DNA from: Delphinapterus leucas | Lineage: Eukaryota > Chordata > Mammalia > Artiodactyla > Monodontidae | Assembly (NCBI RefSeq): GCF_002288925.2 | Contig: NW_022098022.1 | Location: forward strand, 3,831,933-3,895,932 | Length of the DNA: 64,000 nucleotides | Reading direction: 5' to 3' | Shown here: in pieces, positions 35,984 through 48,035 of the stretch | Layout of the letters: each line of letters starts with the position of its first letter | How positions within the stretch are numbered: the first letter of the stretch is position 1 | The notes under the pieces: generated by a model | The model's input: the letters and a program-made list of their open reading frames with translations, nothing else | Database searches by the model: none | Told to the model about the DNA's origin: nothing | Position numbers and translations under genes: made by a program

Positions 35984-38281
35984 TTCTTTTTTAATATGTT
36001 ATTACAAGATATTGAATACGGCTCCCTGTGCTGTACAGTAGGACCTTGTTGAGTATCTATTTTATAAATAGTAGTTTGTATCTGCTAATCCCAAACACCT
36101 AATTTATTATGTTGAGATATGTTCCCTCTGTACTCACTTCGGTAAGAGTTTTTATCATGAATGAATGTTGAATTTTATCAAATGCTTGTTCTGCATCTAT
36201 TGAGATGATCATGTGATTTTTGTCCTTTCTTTTGTCCATGTGGTGTAGCAAATTGATTGATTTGCCTATGTTGAACCATTTTTCTGACCCTGGGATGAAT
36301 CCAACTTGATCATGGTGTATGATCTTTTTCTATGTGTTATTGGATTTGGTTTGCTAATATTTTGTTGAGAATTTTTGCATCTATATTCATCAAAGTTATT
36401 GGCCTGTAATTTTCTCTTTTGGTATTGTCTTTGTCTGGTTTTGGTATCAGGGTGATGGTGGCTTCATGGAATGACTTTGGGAGTGTTCCCTCCTCTTCAA
36501 TCTTTTGCAAGAGATGAGAATGATCAGTATAAGTTCCTCTTTGTATGTTTGGTAGAAATGCCCAGTGAAGCCATCTGGTCCTGTACTATTTTTGCAGTGA
36601 TTTTTTTTTTATTACACATTCTATTTCACTTCTAATGACTTGTCTGTTCAAATTATCTACTTCTTCTTGATTCAGTTTTGGTAGACTGTATGTATCTAGA
36701 AACTTGTCCATTTCTTCTAGGTTGTCCTATTTGTTGGCATAAAATTGTTCATACTATTCTCTTATGGTTGTTTGGTATTTCTGCTGTATCCATTGTTATT
36801 TCTCTTCTTTCATTTCTTATTTTGTTTATTGTATCCTTTCTCTTTTCTTCTTGGTTAGCCTGGCCAGAGGTTTGTCGATGTTGTTTACCCTTTCAGAAAA
36901 ACAGCTCTTGGTTTTATACATTTTTTATTGTTCTTTAATTTCTATTTTATTTATTTCCTCTCTGATCTTTATTATTTCCTTCCTTCTGCTGACTTTAGGT
37001 TTTGTTTGCTCTTTTAATTCTTTAAGGTGGTAGATTAGTTGGTTTATATGAGAGTTTTCTTGTTTTTTGAGGAAGGCCTGTACTGCAATAACTTTCCTCC
37101 TAACAGTGATTTTGCTGCATCCCATAGATTTTGTATGGTTGTGTTTTCATTGTCATTTGTCTCAAGGTATTTTTTAATTTCCTCTTTGATTTCATTGTTG
37201 ATCCATCGGTTTTTTAGTAGCATGTAGTTTAGTCTCCATGCAATCATTTTTTTGTCATTTCTCTTTCTATGGTTGATTTCTAGATTCATGCCATTGTCGT
37301 CAGAAAAGATGCTTAAAATAATTTCTGTCCTCTTAAATTTGTTAAGGCTTGTTTTGTGGCCTAGTACGTGGTCTATCCTAGAAAATGTTCTATGTGCACT
37401 TGAAAGGAATGTATATTCTGTTTCTTTTTTTTTTTCTTTTTAATGTAATATCCTGAAAATATCCATCAAGTCTAATTGCTCTATTGTATCATTTAGGGTC
37501 TCTGTTGCCTTATTGATTTTCTGTCTGGAAGATCTGTCCATTGATATTAGTGGCGTATTAAAGTCTCCCATCAATTTCTCCCTTTATGTCTGTTAGTATT
37601 TATGTATTTAGGTGCTCCTATTGGGTGCATACTTGTTAATGAGTGTAATATCCTCTTCTTGTATTGATCCTTTCATCATTATATAGTATCCTTCTTTATC
37701 TTTCTTTCTGGCCCCTCTTTGAAAGCCTATTTTGTCTGATATGAGTGTTGCTACCCCACTTTCTGTCATTTCCTTTTGTATGAGATATCTTTTGCCATCT
37801 TCTCACTCTCAATCTATGTGTGTCCTTCACCCTAAAGTATGTCTCTTGTAGGCAGCATATTGTAGGCTCTTGTTTTATTATCCAATCTGCCACTCTATGT
37901 CTTTTGATTGGAGCATTTAGTCCATTGACATTTAAGGTTATTATTGATAGATATGTATTTATTGCCATTTTAAACCTTGTCTTCCATTTGATTTTGTATT
38001 TCTTCTTTGTCCCTTTTTTCTTTTGTGGTTTTATGATTTTATTTTGTACTTTGCTTGAGTTTTCGTTTTTCTTTTTTTGGTTTTCATGAATCTACTGTAT
38101 GTTTTTGATTTGTGGTTACCCTCTTTTTCAAGTATGTTAACCCATTACTATATCTAATTACTTTAGACTGGTAGTCATGTAGGCTCAAGCACATTCCAAA
38201 AAAAAAAAATTGTACATTTTCTTAAACCCCCTCCCACAATTTGTTATTTTCATGTCCTCTTTTACATCTTCATGTCTGTCC
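35984..38281 (-). mobile_element. L1 retrotransposon, 5'-truncated and internally deleted
   Basis: A minus-strand L1 of about 2.3 kb with a perfect 17-bp TSD, 'tgacatagtgtactttt', at 35967-35983 and 38282-38298. In L1 sense it starts upstream of ORF2 (38281), passes through the ORF2 start at about 37968, the endonuclease domain and the first part of the reverse transcriptase domain to about 36113. It then jumps straight to the end of the 3' UTR (36112-35984). The rest of ORF2 and much of the UTR are missing. The junction shares 'ataaa' with both expected neighbours. Stops and frameshifts break ORF2. It cannot move. Confidence 0.9.
37696..37968 (-). pseudogene. L1 ORF2p endonuclease N-terminus, broken
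   Basis: This is the start of L1 ORF2p, an apurinic/apyrimidinic-type endonuclease fused in intact elements to reverse transcriptase, which nicks target DNA for target-primed insertion. The frame begins at the native-looking methionine. 'TLNVNGLNAP' (residues 11-20) includes the conserved active-site Asn at 13, and 'CCLQET' (38-43) the catalytic Glu at 42. Homology is clear to about residue 72; after that the frame drifts, so a frameshift is present. Other ORF2 pieces continue at 37289-37044 and 37125-36925 on the same strand in other frames. Confidence 0.85.
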
Positions 38282-38298
38282 TGACATAGTGTACTTTT

Positions 38299-40798
38299 GG
38301 TATAGTTATGTCTCATTTATTTCTAACCTTGCTTATAGAGCTAGAAGACTGATTATTTAGTCACAATGTTATCCTGATACATAATTGAGGAAAGCTTTTG
38401 TAGTTGTGTTCTCTTTCCCCTAATCTTATTCATAAAGCTAGTAGAGTTCTTAGGCACTGTGGTTAGTAGCTGATAGTTTTAAAGCATCACTTCTGTTTCA
38501 GTTATGTAGATATTAAAATAAATTAATCTAATCAAATACTTTGGTTTAAATTTAAAATTCAAGTTAAACTTTAACATCAAATAATTTAATCAGTAATAAT
38601 AAGCTAACAGATTAGTGTTAGTTTTTATAAAAGTATTCAATTTGTACATCACCACTTATATTTTAATGTCTCTAATAAAGCAATAGAATTTTAAGAGTTT
38701 ATTTAGTTAACACACACTGTTCCATTATTATGCAGAAGAGGCAGTGAGTGAAAAGGGTGATGAAAGTGTGAACTCTTTAAGAATCAGGGATCAAACCTCA
38801 TATCCTTATTCCCAGAGCTTGACTCTACTATTTATATGGAGATACTATAAAATCATATCAATGCTTTTATCTCTGACCCAAAAATATATTAAATAAGGTT
38901 GACTGGTAGGCATATTTGCTTTTTGATGTGACATATTTTTGAAGGCCTGCAAAGATTCAAACAGGTTACAAGTGAATTTTTTTTTTAAATCCCTCTGAAG
39001 TTTTGACAAAAGTGGGACATGTCTCAGTAGTTTTCTGTTATTTGTTACTTTCTGAGTCCAGTGGCCCATATGGCAGAAGAGCTCTAAGAAATTATTTAGC
39101 TCCTCTGAGATGTATAAGGGCAGAACCACATGCCCTTCATTATTTTTATGTACAACATACATTTTCTTCCTTCTAATACTTCCTGGTTCCCTTTAACTTA
39201 AAATCACTGACTCTTCCTTTGAAGAAAAGCATCCATCCTTGTTCTTAGGAAGAAAGCTGTATGCTAAGACTCTATTTTTTCTTCAGGTGAAGCTAGGTGA
39301 GCATGATGTCTCCTTTACTTCTTTCTAAGGCATGAAGGCACAGGCTCAACATTTTTTCTATCAATTCCTTGGCGGTTCTGTTTGACAAAGTCGGAGGAAG
39401 AATTTACCTCCTCCCTCAGGCTTACAGGTTGTAAGATTCTCAGAGATTTCCACTGCATAGCTTTCAGCAGATTCTTGTTTTGAGAAAAAAAATCAAAAGT
39501 AAGCCATGTAAAGTGTTAGCAACAAATCTGCCTCTATAAATGACATAATCTGTCCCGACAAGTTACAGTCTGTTATGTGCTAATGTTTAACCGATTTTCA
39601 TCTCTTAATATCACAATGGCTCAAAATGTTTGGTGAATTCGTATTTTTGGTTATGTTATCCACCATTATTTGTGTTTAAGTGGGGGGGCTTTCATATCAT
39701 CTCATTCTACCATGTAGGATAGAATTATTTTCAAAAATGTGAAACTTAGCCAGGTTGTCTCTGGGAGTAAAATGAGAGATTCAGAAAATGGAGGTCAGAG
39801 GGTATATGAATAGGGAAGAAAATGATTTTTCCTTCTATCTATGGTATCAAATGAATAGACCAGTATATTCTACATCCATTTCATCTTTCACCAGTTGGCT
39901 TTCATATCTCATAATTAAGCATATTTCTATCTTTAGTCTCCCTTTTTCAAAAAATTCGCATTCTCTATTATGTATATGTAACTCATGTTTATGATTATTG
40001 ACCTTCCTAGGTGACAGTGGCCTGAAATTTAACTGGAATTTGGAATAGTAACCCCTAGTAATATTTGTGAACCTCAGCTCCACTGGTTGAGGAATATGGG
40101 TTTCAGAATATAGATGTGAATGCAGTGGTCTCCGTGTTCTTACCCAGATTGCCGTTTTTCTCTCATTTCCCCTCTCAACCCCTAACTTTTTCCTTTGGTT
40201 TTTATTAATATAATCATCACATAGTCTGTTGGGCTTGGGATTGAGTTTATTTACTCTAGAAGGAAAGGAAAGCACAGGGAAAACATACAGGTATCATTAG
40301 TCATTCTGATAATTTATGAGCTTCCATAGTCCTGCAGGCACAGAGCCTTGTAAACATCATAGTTTACCTTTCTTGCACACAAATGTAATTTATTTCTCAT
40401 ATAGCCCAGAAGTCAATTGTAATTTACAATCACTAATCTACTCAACATCCTGGAATCACTATTCTACCCTCTTAGACACCAAATTTTCTGTATATTTATA
40501 TCCTAACAATTTCCCATGTAACTAAAATTGTGTTTTTTTCATTCTTTAAACTTACCTTTGAATTCAACATGTTTAGCATACAGTGCTCGTTGCTGGAGTA
40601 ACATTTTACAAAAAGCACATTCATTTCATTTTATGTATTCAACACATTTATGTTTAAGAGGGGAAATATTTTTGAAATACTTCCCTAGGTATCTTTTCCC
40701 CAATAGTCCACATACTTTTTTTTCTTCACATGTGCAACCTCACTGTGGCTGAAGCAAAGATTTATCACCCCAGGAAGGGAAATGTGGGTACTGCCAAG
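38299..40798. other. AT-rich DNA, nothing assigned
   Basis: No supported gene. A 105-codon frame at 38845-39162 (-) and a 142-codon frame at 39847-40275 (-) lack recognisable domains. A faint MIR-like trace may lie near 38700-38830. Confidence 0.5.
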
Positions 40799-40985
40799 AA
40801 TGGTGATTTGCAATCCTAGATGCCCTTTAGAACCAACCACCTGGGAACCGTTTAAAAATTGCCAGTGCCTGGGATCCAATCCAGACTAATTAAACCAGAA
40901 TTTGGGGGGATGGGTCCTGAACTGATTATAAAACTACTCCAGGCATAATACTTTTCTGTTATGCAGCCAGAGTTGAGAATGATGG
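40799..40985 (+). mobile_element. MER5A-type hAT-Charlie MITE
   Basis: A non-autonomous DNA transposon. 'ccacctgggaaccgtttaaa', 'agactaattaaaccagaatt' and 'tgcagccagagttgagaa' follow the MER5A order, with decayed inverted termini at both ends. About 187 bp is the usual full length. Old; no coding capacity. Confidence 0.75.
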
Positions 40986-42282
40986 ATCTAGTAAGAAATG
41001 GATGACTTGTCAACTTAATGAGATTCCTATTTCTTAAAATCCGGAATATCCTAATCCAAACTTTTGAAATTCAAGGGAAATTATCTACTTACCTATAGTT
41101 GGTAGAGATGGAAGTTAGTTTTATTATTGATGAGATGCATTTATAATTTAATCTATTAAATACTTAATGAGCACCCACAATATATATGCAAGGAAAGTGT
41201 GATCAAATACCACTGCTGGGAGCTGTTGGTTTGTTTGTTTACTTTGGGTCATAAATGAGTCCAGGATGGATGTATGAGTCTCTTTCACGGTTGAAAAGAG
41301 ATGGTAGTAGAGTGACACTAGTATCTGAGTAGGATTTAATAAAGGAGCCGTTTATCATGATGTGGGCAAAGTTTAGGGAAATCAACAAGGAAAGGGGCAG
41401 GACCCTCGAGCTGGCCAGTAACGGTGAGAGACAATCAGCATTCCTAAGCCTGAAGGTGCCAGTCAGCCTAGCTGTATTGGGAAGCCTTCCTGACAGAAGC
41501 AGTGAACCTCTCGAGGGTGATGCAGCCAGTCCCACAAAGACCCTGGGTAATTCTAAGTTAATTCTAGTTGAGTTCCTGCCTCATACAGCCCAAATAAACC
41601 CAATAAAGGCAAGCAACTTACTGTGGAATAACAGTGTTAAGTAAGAATTTGGCTTTGACTTTAACCGTATAGCATCTTAATGTTATTTTGAAATTTCTGT
41701 TTTCAGTTTCCTATAGAGATGTGATTTGGGCACAGTTGAGGGAAAGATGCCAAAAAGTGCAAAACCAAATCAAAACACACATAATGTCTGTGCCCTTATG
41801 GTTATTGTAGACTGAAGCCCTGGAGTACTAGGATGAAAATGTGTCCCCAAGGTATATTTTGATTGACTTTCACAGGGTCTCCACGCCCCTGGGGGAAGGA
41901 TCTGAATGTTTTTTGACAGAGAATTGTGCACTTCCCACTTAGTTATTATTCTGTCTACTACCTCTGTTCCACAGACCATCCAATTCAGTGATTTTCTACA
42001 TGAAGTCTCTGGGGCTTCAGTTATTGGATGTTATGATCTATGATCTCTTAGATGATGAAAAATTCAAATAGGAAATAAGTTAATGGGAAAGTCCAACTAT
42101 TAGGAGAATCTCAAAGGAAAGTACATGGTACGATGAAGATGATACCAGGTGTGTTAGAGAAAATTTCTCATAGCAAGAGATTTTGTAAGTTTGTATTTGA
42201 AAATGTGTATGAGATTTCCTAGGTGGATTGGGGGTTTGAAGTAGAGCAATAGAAACAGAGCAAACGAGAAAATTCTTCTAAT
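40986..42282. other. Mixed-composition DNA, nothing assigned
   Basis: No supported gene. An L2-like trace ('taaatacttaatgagcaccc') lies near 41156-41175. The open frames at 41239-41535 (-) and 41357-41644 (+) overlap each other and have no domain. Confidence 0.5.
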
Positions 42283-42632
42283 GCAGAGTTTCTTAAAGTG
42301 TGATCTGTGGACCCCTGAAGGGTCCCTGAGATCCTTTCGGTCCATCTGTGACATCAAAACTATGATGTTTCACTGTGTTGAGATTTGCACTGATCATGCA
42401 AAAAACAATGGTGGGAAATACTACTGGACCTCAGCACAAATCAAGACAGGGCACCAAGGTTTTAATTTTTTACCATCACTCACTTGCAGAATGTAAACAT
42501 GCCTGTTTCACATAAGAATGACCTTGGTAAAGAATTAAAAATTTAAAATTTTATTATATAGTGATGCTTCAGTACCTATCTTTTTGATATTCTGTTGGAC
42601 AGTTGAAACCACTGATAAAGCACTTCTCTTGT
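42283..42632 (+). mobile_element. hAT-family transposon fragment (tentative)
   Basis: 'agtttcttaaagtgtgatct', 'gaagggtccctgagatcctt', 'ttcactgtgttgagatttgc' and 'ttgatattctgttggacag' correspond to an old hAT-type element whose transposase has been domesticated elsewhere in mammals. Here only a broken fragment remains. The first 70 codons stay open (42281-42496) but with no recognisable domain start. Confidence 0.45.
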
Positions 42633-42700
42633 AAGTTCTTGTGTTGACAAAGAGCATTTACATGATCTTTTCTGTTGAGAGTGGAACTAGCTACATTTTT

Positions 42701-42910
42701 TTTTTTTTTTTTTTTTGCTGTACGCGGGCCTCTCACTGTTGTGGCCTCTCCCGTTGCGGAGCACAGGCTCCGGACGCACAGGCTCAGCGGCCATGGCTCA
42801 CGGGCCTAGCTGCTCTGTGGCATATAGGCTCTTCCCGGACCGGCGCACGAACCCGCGTCCCCTGTATCGGCAGGCGGACTCTTGACCACTGCGCCACGAG
42901 GGAAGCCCCC
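42701..42910 (-). mobile_element. CHR-2-type SINE, full length, with 14-bp TSD
   Basis: A complete minus-strand copy with a long poly(T) (16 T or more) and a perfect 14-bp TSD, 'ctagctacattttt', at 42687-42700 and 42911-42924. The intact tail and perfect TSD indicate a fairly recent insertion. Head-to-head with the SINE at 43373, 462 bp away. Confidence 0.95.
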
Positions 42911-43372
42911 CTAGCTACATTTTTAAAATGGGAAACCATTTCTACATACAAATAACGGTGTGGTGAAAGTAAGTCAGAATTGGTTGCTGAGGGACAATTC
43001 ACAGAGGGCCTTTTAGGCATGAAACATGATCCCCTTTCACATAGGAACAAACAGAAGCCATTTAAGGAAGTGAACATATGTGGAGATAATTACAAAAATT
43101 AATTGACCAATTTCTCTTTAAATGAATTATTTCAAGTTTAAAATTAGGCCTCAAAAACGCCCCTGCAAACTACCCATGTTTCTGAATCAAATTTACTTCC
43201 CCACTCCATCAGCTAAAATTTACTATATTATTTTATGTTCTATTTCTCATGTGTTTCCCATATGCCTTTCTCTATTCAAAGTTTAAGCTGGTAATCTCAC
43301 TTGTTCCTCACTCAGTAAAAAAGAATTTACCAGATGACAAGTCCTTCATCATATTAAGAATATAATATCCAG

Positions 43373-43578
43373 GGGGCTTCCCTGGTGGCCCAGTGGTTGA
43401 GAGTCCGCCTGCCAATGCAGGGAACATGGGTTCGTGTCCCGGTCTGGGAAGATCCCGCATGCCGCCGAGCAGCTGCGCCCGTGAGCCGTGGCCGCTGAGC
43501 CTGCGCGTCCGGAGCCTGTGTTCCGCAGCGGGAGAGGCCACAACAGTGAGAGGCCCGCGTACTGCAAAAAAAAACAAA
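43373..43578 (+). mobile_element. CHR-2-type SINE, full length, with 17-bp TSD
   Basis: A complete sense copy with A box, B box and A-rich tail. A perfect 17-bp TSD, 'aagaatataatatccag', occurs at 43356-43372 and 43579-43595. Many CpG sites remain in the body, which fits a young copy. Confidence 0.95.
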
Positions 43579-43595
43579 AAGAATATAATATCCAG

Positions 43596-45187
43596 TCTTT
43601 AGAAGCTATCTCTATAAAGAGCTGAGGAAACTACAGGTCTAATTGCCTACATTTTTTAGTTGCAGATTTAAAAGCTAGATCTACTGTCTGCCAGCCTGGC
43701 AAGATTTGTGCCTAATATATTTTAAAAGTACTATTTATTTATTCTGATATTTTAACCTATAAGTAACAATATTTAGGGCAAAGCATTGGAAACTAGGAAG
43801 ACATGTATTATCACTATATTTTCACAATCAATCCTGAAGCTAAAGTGTTTTTCTCTCTTGGAACAATTTTACCTTCGATGTGGTTCCTAGCCTAGAGCTT
43901 TTAGAGCTCTTAGTGACAGGTGATACCAGACCAGGCCACTTACCAAAAACAAAACAACAACAACAAAAAAAACGGAGACTCCCTTAATAGAGACTTTTTC
44001 CACATCAAAATTATAGAAGGTCAATTATTATTTTTTTTAGGCAATTTCAGTCAACAACTAGAGGAAACAATCTTCAGTTCTTCAGGCAAGTCAATATAAA
44101 ATTCTTCATTTTTGTCATCAATCATTATTGTTGACCATTATCCCTAACTTCCTGTTGAAATTTCTTAAAGGTTTTATTTTCCTCATCTAATAATTTTCCT
44201 TTAATAAAGTGAATTAGCTGACCCTGAAAATATTCCTCTAACATGTTACTTGTAGAAGCTATGTACAGTCTTCAAATAAATGCCCATTTTTATCATTTAT
44301 CTTTGTCTAGATAAATGATAAAATCACAAATGGATGGATATAGCATTTATCACAGAGGGGCTAAGAGGAACATTTATAAGGAACTTAGAGTTCAGACTTT
44401 GGATTAAACATCTCCATTACCCTGTACTTCCATTCAGAAGGATAAAAACAATTGAAAAATAGCTCTTTATCTTGCAGTTTTTCCCTTGAAACGTAAATGA
44501 TCACACTGTGTGCGGCATGAATTCATAATTTTACACATCCTAATACCATAGCTACAGTTATGCATATATGCTGTATTAGATACTTTTTTGTGTTAAAGAT
44601 GTTTATTTGCTATATATAAACATTTAAAATACTTAGCCTTTGGTGTTGCCCTTTTTTCAATTCTTTGTTTTCGAATACACTTTGAAGCCCCTATACACAG
44701 AGGTAACTCCAAATCTCTAAATCTCTGAGAATTCCAGTTTGATACAAACAAGGAAAAATTTTCCTCCTATTTATACCATTAAGTATCTGTCAGACCAATA
44801 AGAAATAAATGTATTTAGGGAAGTTATAGCAGCATAAAATCAGTAAGTAAATTTTGGGTTTAAAATATAGTTTAATGTACTGTTATTGTTTAGTTTATTT
44901 TACATAATGCGATGTTATTTATTCAAGAGTTATCGATAGTTGAAAACTATATATCAAGCTAAAATTCACTTCAGTAACAGATTTCCACTTTTGGAGAGAA
45001 AAGTAAAGGAAAACTAAAAGATAATATGCATTAAGCAGATTCTAAAAAGGAAAAGATGTGGTGGGAAGTAAAGGAAAGCTCAGTTAGAGTAAAAATGTTA
45101 AACCTTAAGCTGAGTTGATAAAATATTAACTAAACAACCAGCCACACCTACTGGCATTTTAAAGCAGCATTCCCAGTGAGGAGTGCA

Positions 45188-45189
<2 letters not shown>
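43596..45189. other. AT-rich DNA, nothing assigned
   Basis: No gene or named repeat. An (AAC)n-like A-rich stretch lies at about 43948-43972. Confidence 0.55.

Positions 45190-45219
<30 letters not shown>
45190..45219. repeat. (GT)n microsatellite
   Basis: About 14-15 perfect GT units, long enough to be length-polymorphic. Confidence 0.97.
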
Positions 45220-45220
<1 letters not shown>

Positions 45221-45519
45221 CCGTTTCAATGTTGAATAGATTGGAACAGATTTAAAGTTATAGCCACAACAGTTGCTTAACTGCAAAGAAATGTAAGTAT
45301 GAAGCCATTGTTTTCCAGTTAAAATTATTGTTATTTCATAAATACAGACTAACTCTTCCCAAATTTTTATTCTCCCATATGTTCTGTTTATCAGAACTAT
45401 TTCTCTTTTTTTTTAATAGAAAATTCTTGTTTCCAGCAATAGTAAGTTGCAAAACTGGGCATCTGTTTTACTTCCTTCTTACATATAGCCTTTACAGTGT
45501 GACTTTGCAGTTACTCCCA

Positions 45520-45965
45520 TTGAGATGTGAAATCTAGTTCTCTTCCCCTTGAATTTGGTGTGTTGTGATTTTCTTTGTCTAATAGACTGTAGCAGGAATG
45601 ATGGTGTTCTAGTTCACAGCCTTCTTTGCTTCCACTCTGTGTTTTTGGATTACTGGCTTCCATGTGGGATGCCTGGGCTAGCCTGCTGTAGAATGAGAGA
45701 TTATGTAGACCAGAACCATGTCATTTCAGATGATGCAGCCAAAGCTCCAGACATTTAAGAGAAATGAAACCAGATCAGTAAAGCTAACACACAGCTTACA
45801 TGCATCTGACAACAGATGAATGAGAGAATCCAGCTTCAACCAGAAAAACCACTAAGCTGAACCTAGCTGAAATTGGCAATCACAGAATCATAAACTAAAT
45901 AAACCGTTAGCCACTAAATATGGAGATACTGCGTTACGCAGTAATGACTAAGTTACACCAAAACC
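45520..45965 (+). mobile_element. Old MaLR/MLT1-like LTR (probable)
   Basis: The order 'ccccttgaatttggtgtgtt', 'aatagactgtagcaggaatg', 'gatgcctgggctagcctgct', 'cagccaaagctccagaca', 'aataaaccgttagccactaa' and 'gcgttacgcagtaatgacta' follows the layout of an MLT1-class solo LTR in sense orientation, with AATAAA at 45897. No internal region is attached. Ancient; the boundaries are approximate. Confidence 0.5.
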
Positions 45966-47290
45966 CATACTGAAGTGTGTTGACTCAAATGCAAGAATGT
46001 CCTGCTGTAAAACAATTTTCAATTAATAAAACTGGTTATCTTTTCATTTCACTTCAAGGCAGGTAGATAAAATATATACAATTAGAAAATACACAAATTA
46101 TCTGACTTCTTCTATTATTATTATCTTTAGAATTTTTATTTTTACATGATGTTTAAGTTTGCAAATATATTCTTATTATATGGTTAAGCAGGAAATTATG
46201 CTCTTACTTTAGATATAAACCATTGTTTATTTTATACAAATTATTAAGTGAACAAAATGTTATTTCATGTGACTATTGAAGTTTGTATATATTTTGCATA
46301 TTTATCATAAAACTGTTCCATTAGTCATATATTTTAACCTTTGCTTAGCTGCAAATGGAAATTACGAATAAATGGTATAGATTTAGTAAATCTACGTTGA
46401 AAACCCAGCTGTTGTAAATTGACAAATAAATTGTACAGTTATTAAATAATTAAGTTCTATAATACTGAATTGTCTGCTCTAAGAATGAAATACAGTAAAA
46501 TATAGTTAAATAAAATATCATTTTAGGTATTAACTATTACTCCATTAATATGTGCTACCTTGGAAAAACTAAACTCCGACAAAATAAACTTCCACAACTG
46601 AATGAAGTGGCTCTTGTTCTGAAAACTTGAATTTTCTCTCAGAACTTATTTCATTTCCATGGCTCTTGTGTAGAACTCATATCCTATGTCACATAAAAAT
46701 ATTACATTTTAAATTCTTACTGAGAAATCCTTACTGTAGTGTATAGACACATAAGGATTGGGTAGCATGCATACTTAGGTAAATGTACAGAGAGATTTTC
46801 TTTGCAATTTTTAAAAAGAATGTGATGTATGATACTTACATTCTGTTTAAAATTGCATAGAAACACTGAACTTCATACAGTTCCTATAAAAATAATTTAA
46901 TTTTGCATTATGTTCATAAATCATCTCTGGTGTTGCGTACATATATAAAAAATGTAATGGATTCAAATAATGTAGAGATATGTATGTTCAACGTATTGAT
47001 GAAAATACCAGATCATAGATCCTCTTAAGAGTAGAGAGATTTCATGGTATATACTCTTTGTATTAACTCCCGGTTTATAAAAAGTTTCCTGGTTTATAAT
47101 GTTCATTTCAGTTGTGAAATATTTAATGTCACAGGATGGCACTTGATTTAGCATGAAAGGGAATTTATAGCATGGACTTGAAATCCATGGATCCTTGCAT
47201 TTCAGTCCATACTTTTAAAACGTTGTGTCAGTTTTAAAAGTGTCACTTTGCTATGAGACATGTAATTTATAATTTACCTTGTTTTATGAA
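45966..47290. other. AT-rich DNA, nothing assigned
   Basis: Very AT-rich with no named feature. Confidence 0.55.
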
Positions 47291-47307
47291 CAACATAGTA
47301 ACTTTTA

Positions 47308-47421
47308 TTATTTTTTTATTTTTTATTTTTTTGTGGTACGCGGCCCTCTCACTGTTGTGGCCTCTCCCGTTGCGGAGCACAGGCTCCGGACGCGCAGGCT
47401 CAGCGGCCATGGCTCACGGGC
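47308..47421 (-). mobile_element. CHR-2-type SINE, 5'-truncated
   Basis: Only the 3' half of the SINE is present, in minus orientation. It runs from an A/T tail (47308-47332) through the tail end to 'ggctcacgggc' at 47421. The tRNA-derived head with both promoter boxes is absent. A perfect 17-bp TSD, 'caacatagtaactttta', at 47291-47307 and 47422-47438 shows that it was inserted in this short form and not cut later. Confidence 0.95.
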
Positions 47422-47639
47422 CAACATAGTAACTTTTAAATTTCTATGTGTAATTTTTTGAAAACTGTTATTTTTATTGTATTATACAAATAAATGAAGA
47501 TATAAAGGTGAGTGTTAGGTAGATAACAATGGAGAAATACCACAAAGATTTATTTTAATCTGAATGAAACCAGAAAATTGTTATCAGTAAACATCATTGA
47601 TAAGAGTTTTTAATTTATTTAGAACAATGACTAGTATAT

Positions 47640-47780
47640 TTCCCATTTTGGTTATATGAAGTATATTTGTGGATTTCCTTCTTTTTGGCTGAATAATATT
47701 CATATATATATTCTATGAATGTATATATCACAACTTCTTTATCTGTTCATATCTACAAATGTTATATCCTCTTGTTGGAT
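47640..47780 (-). mobile_element. L1 3' UTR fragment (tentative)
   Basis: 'ccttctttttggctgaataatattc', '...atatatcacaacttctttatctgttcatatc' matches the antisense L1 UTR segment built around 'ggctgaataatattccattg' and 'cacattttctttatcc'. The neighbouring TA repeat grew inside it. Confidence 0.5.
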
Positions 47781-47802
47781 TGACCCCTTTATCATTATAT
47801 AA

Positions 47803-48035
47803 TTATATATATATATTATATAAAGAGCTTATTACAGTCTTTGTAATAAAGATGCTGACATCTTTACTGATTGCAATAAAGTTAATTATTATATAATTTA
47901 TATAATTATATATATCATTATATATGATATATCATTATATCATTATATATATATTATATAATGAGCTTATTACAGTCTTTGTAATAAAGATGCTGACATC
48001 CTTACTGTTTGCAATAATTAAAGTTAATTAGGTTT
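47803..48035. repeat. AT-rich tandem duplication, period about 138 bp
   Basis: The block beginning 'gagcttattacagtctttgt' at 47825 repeats at 47963. Both copies are preceded by a (TA)n/'attatataa' run and followed by 'gatgctgacat' and 'gcaata...gttaatta'. There are about four differences over roughly 85 bp. Between them lie near-palindromic TA segments around 47890-47935 able to fold. A slippage- or hairpin-driven local duplication. Confidence 0.85.

Noticed and set aside
39847..40275. 142-codon minus-strand frame
   Set aside because: No domain or homology that I recognise; treated as chance.
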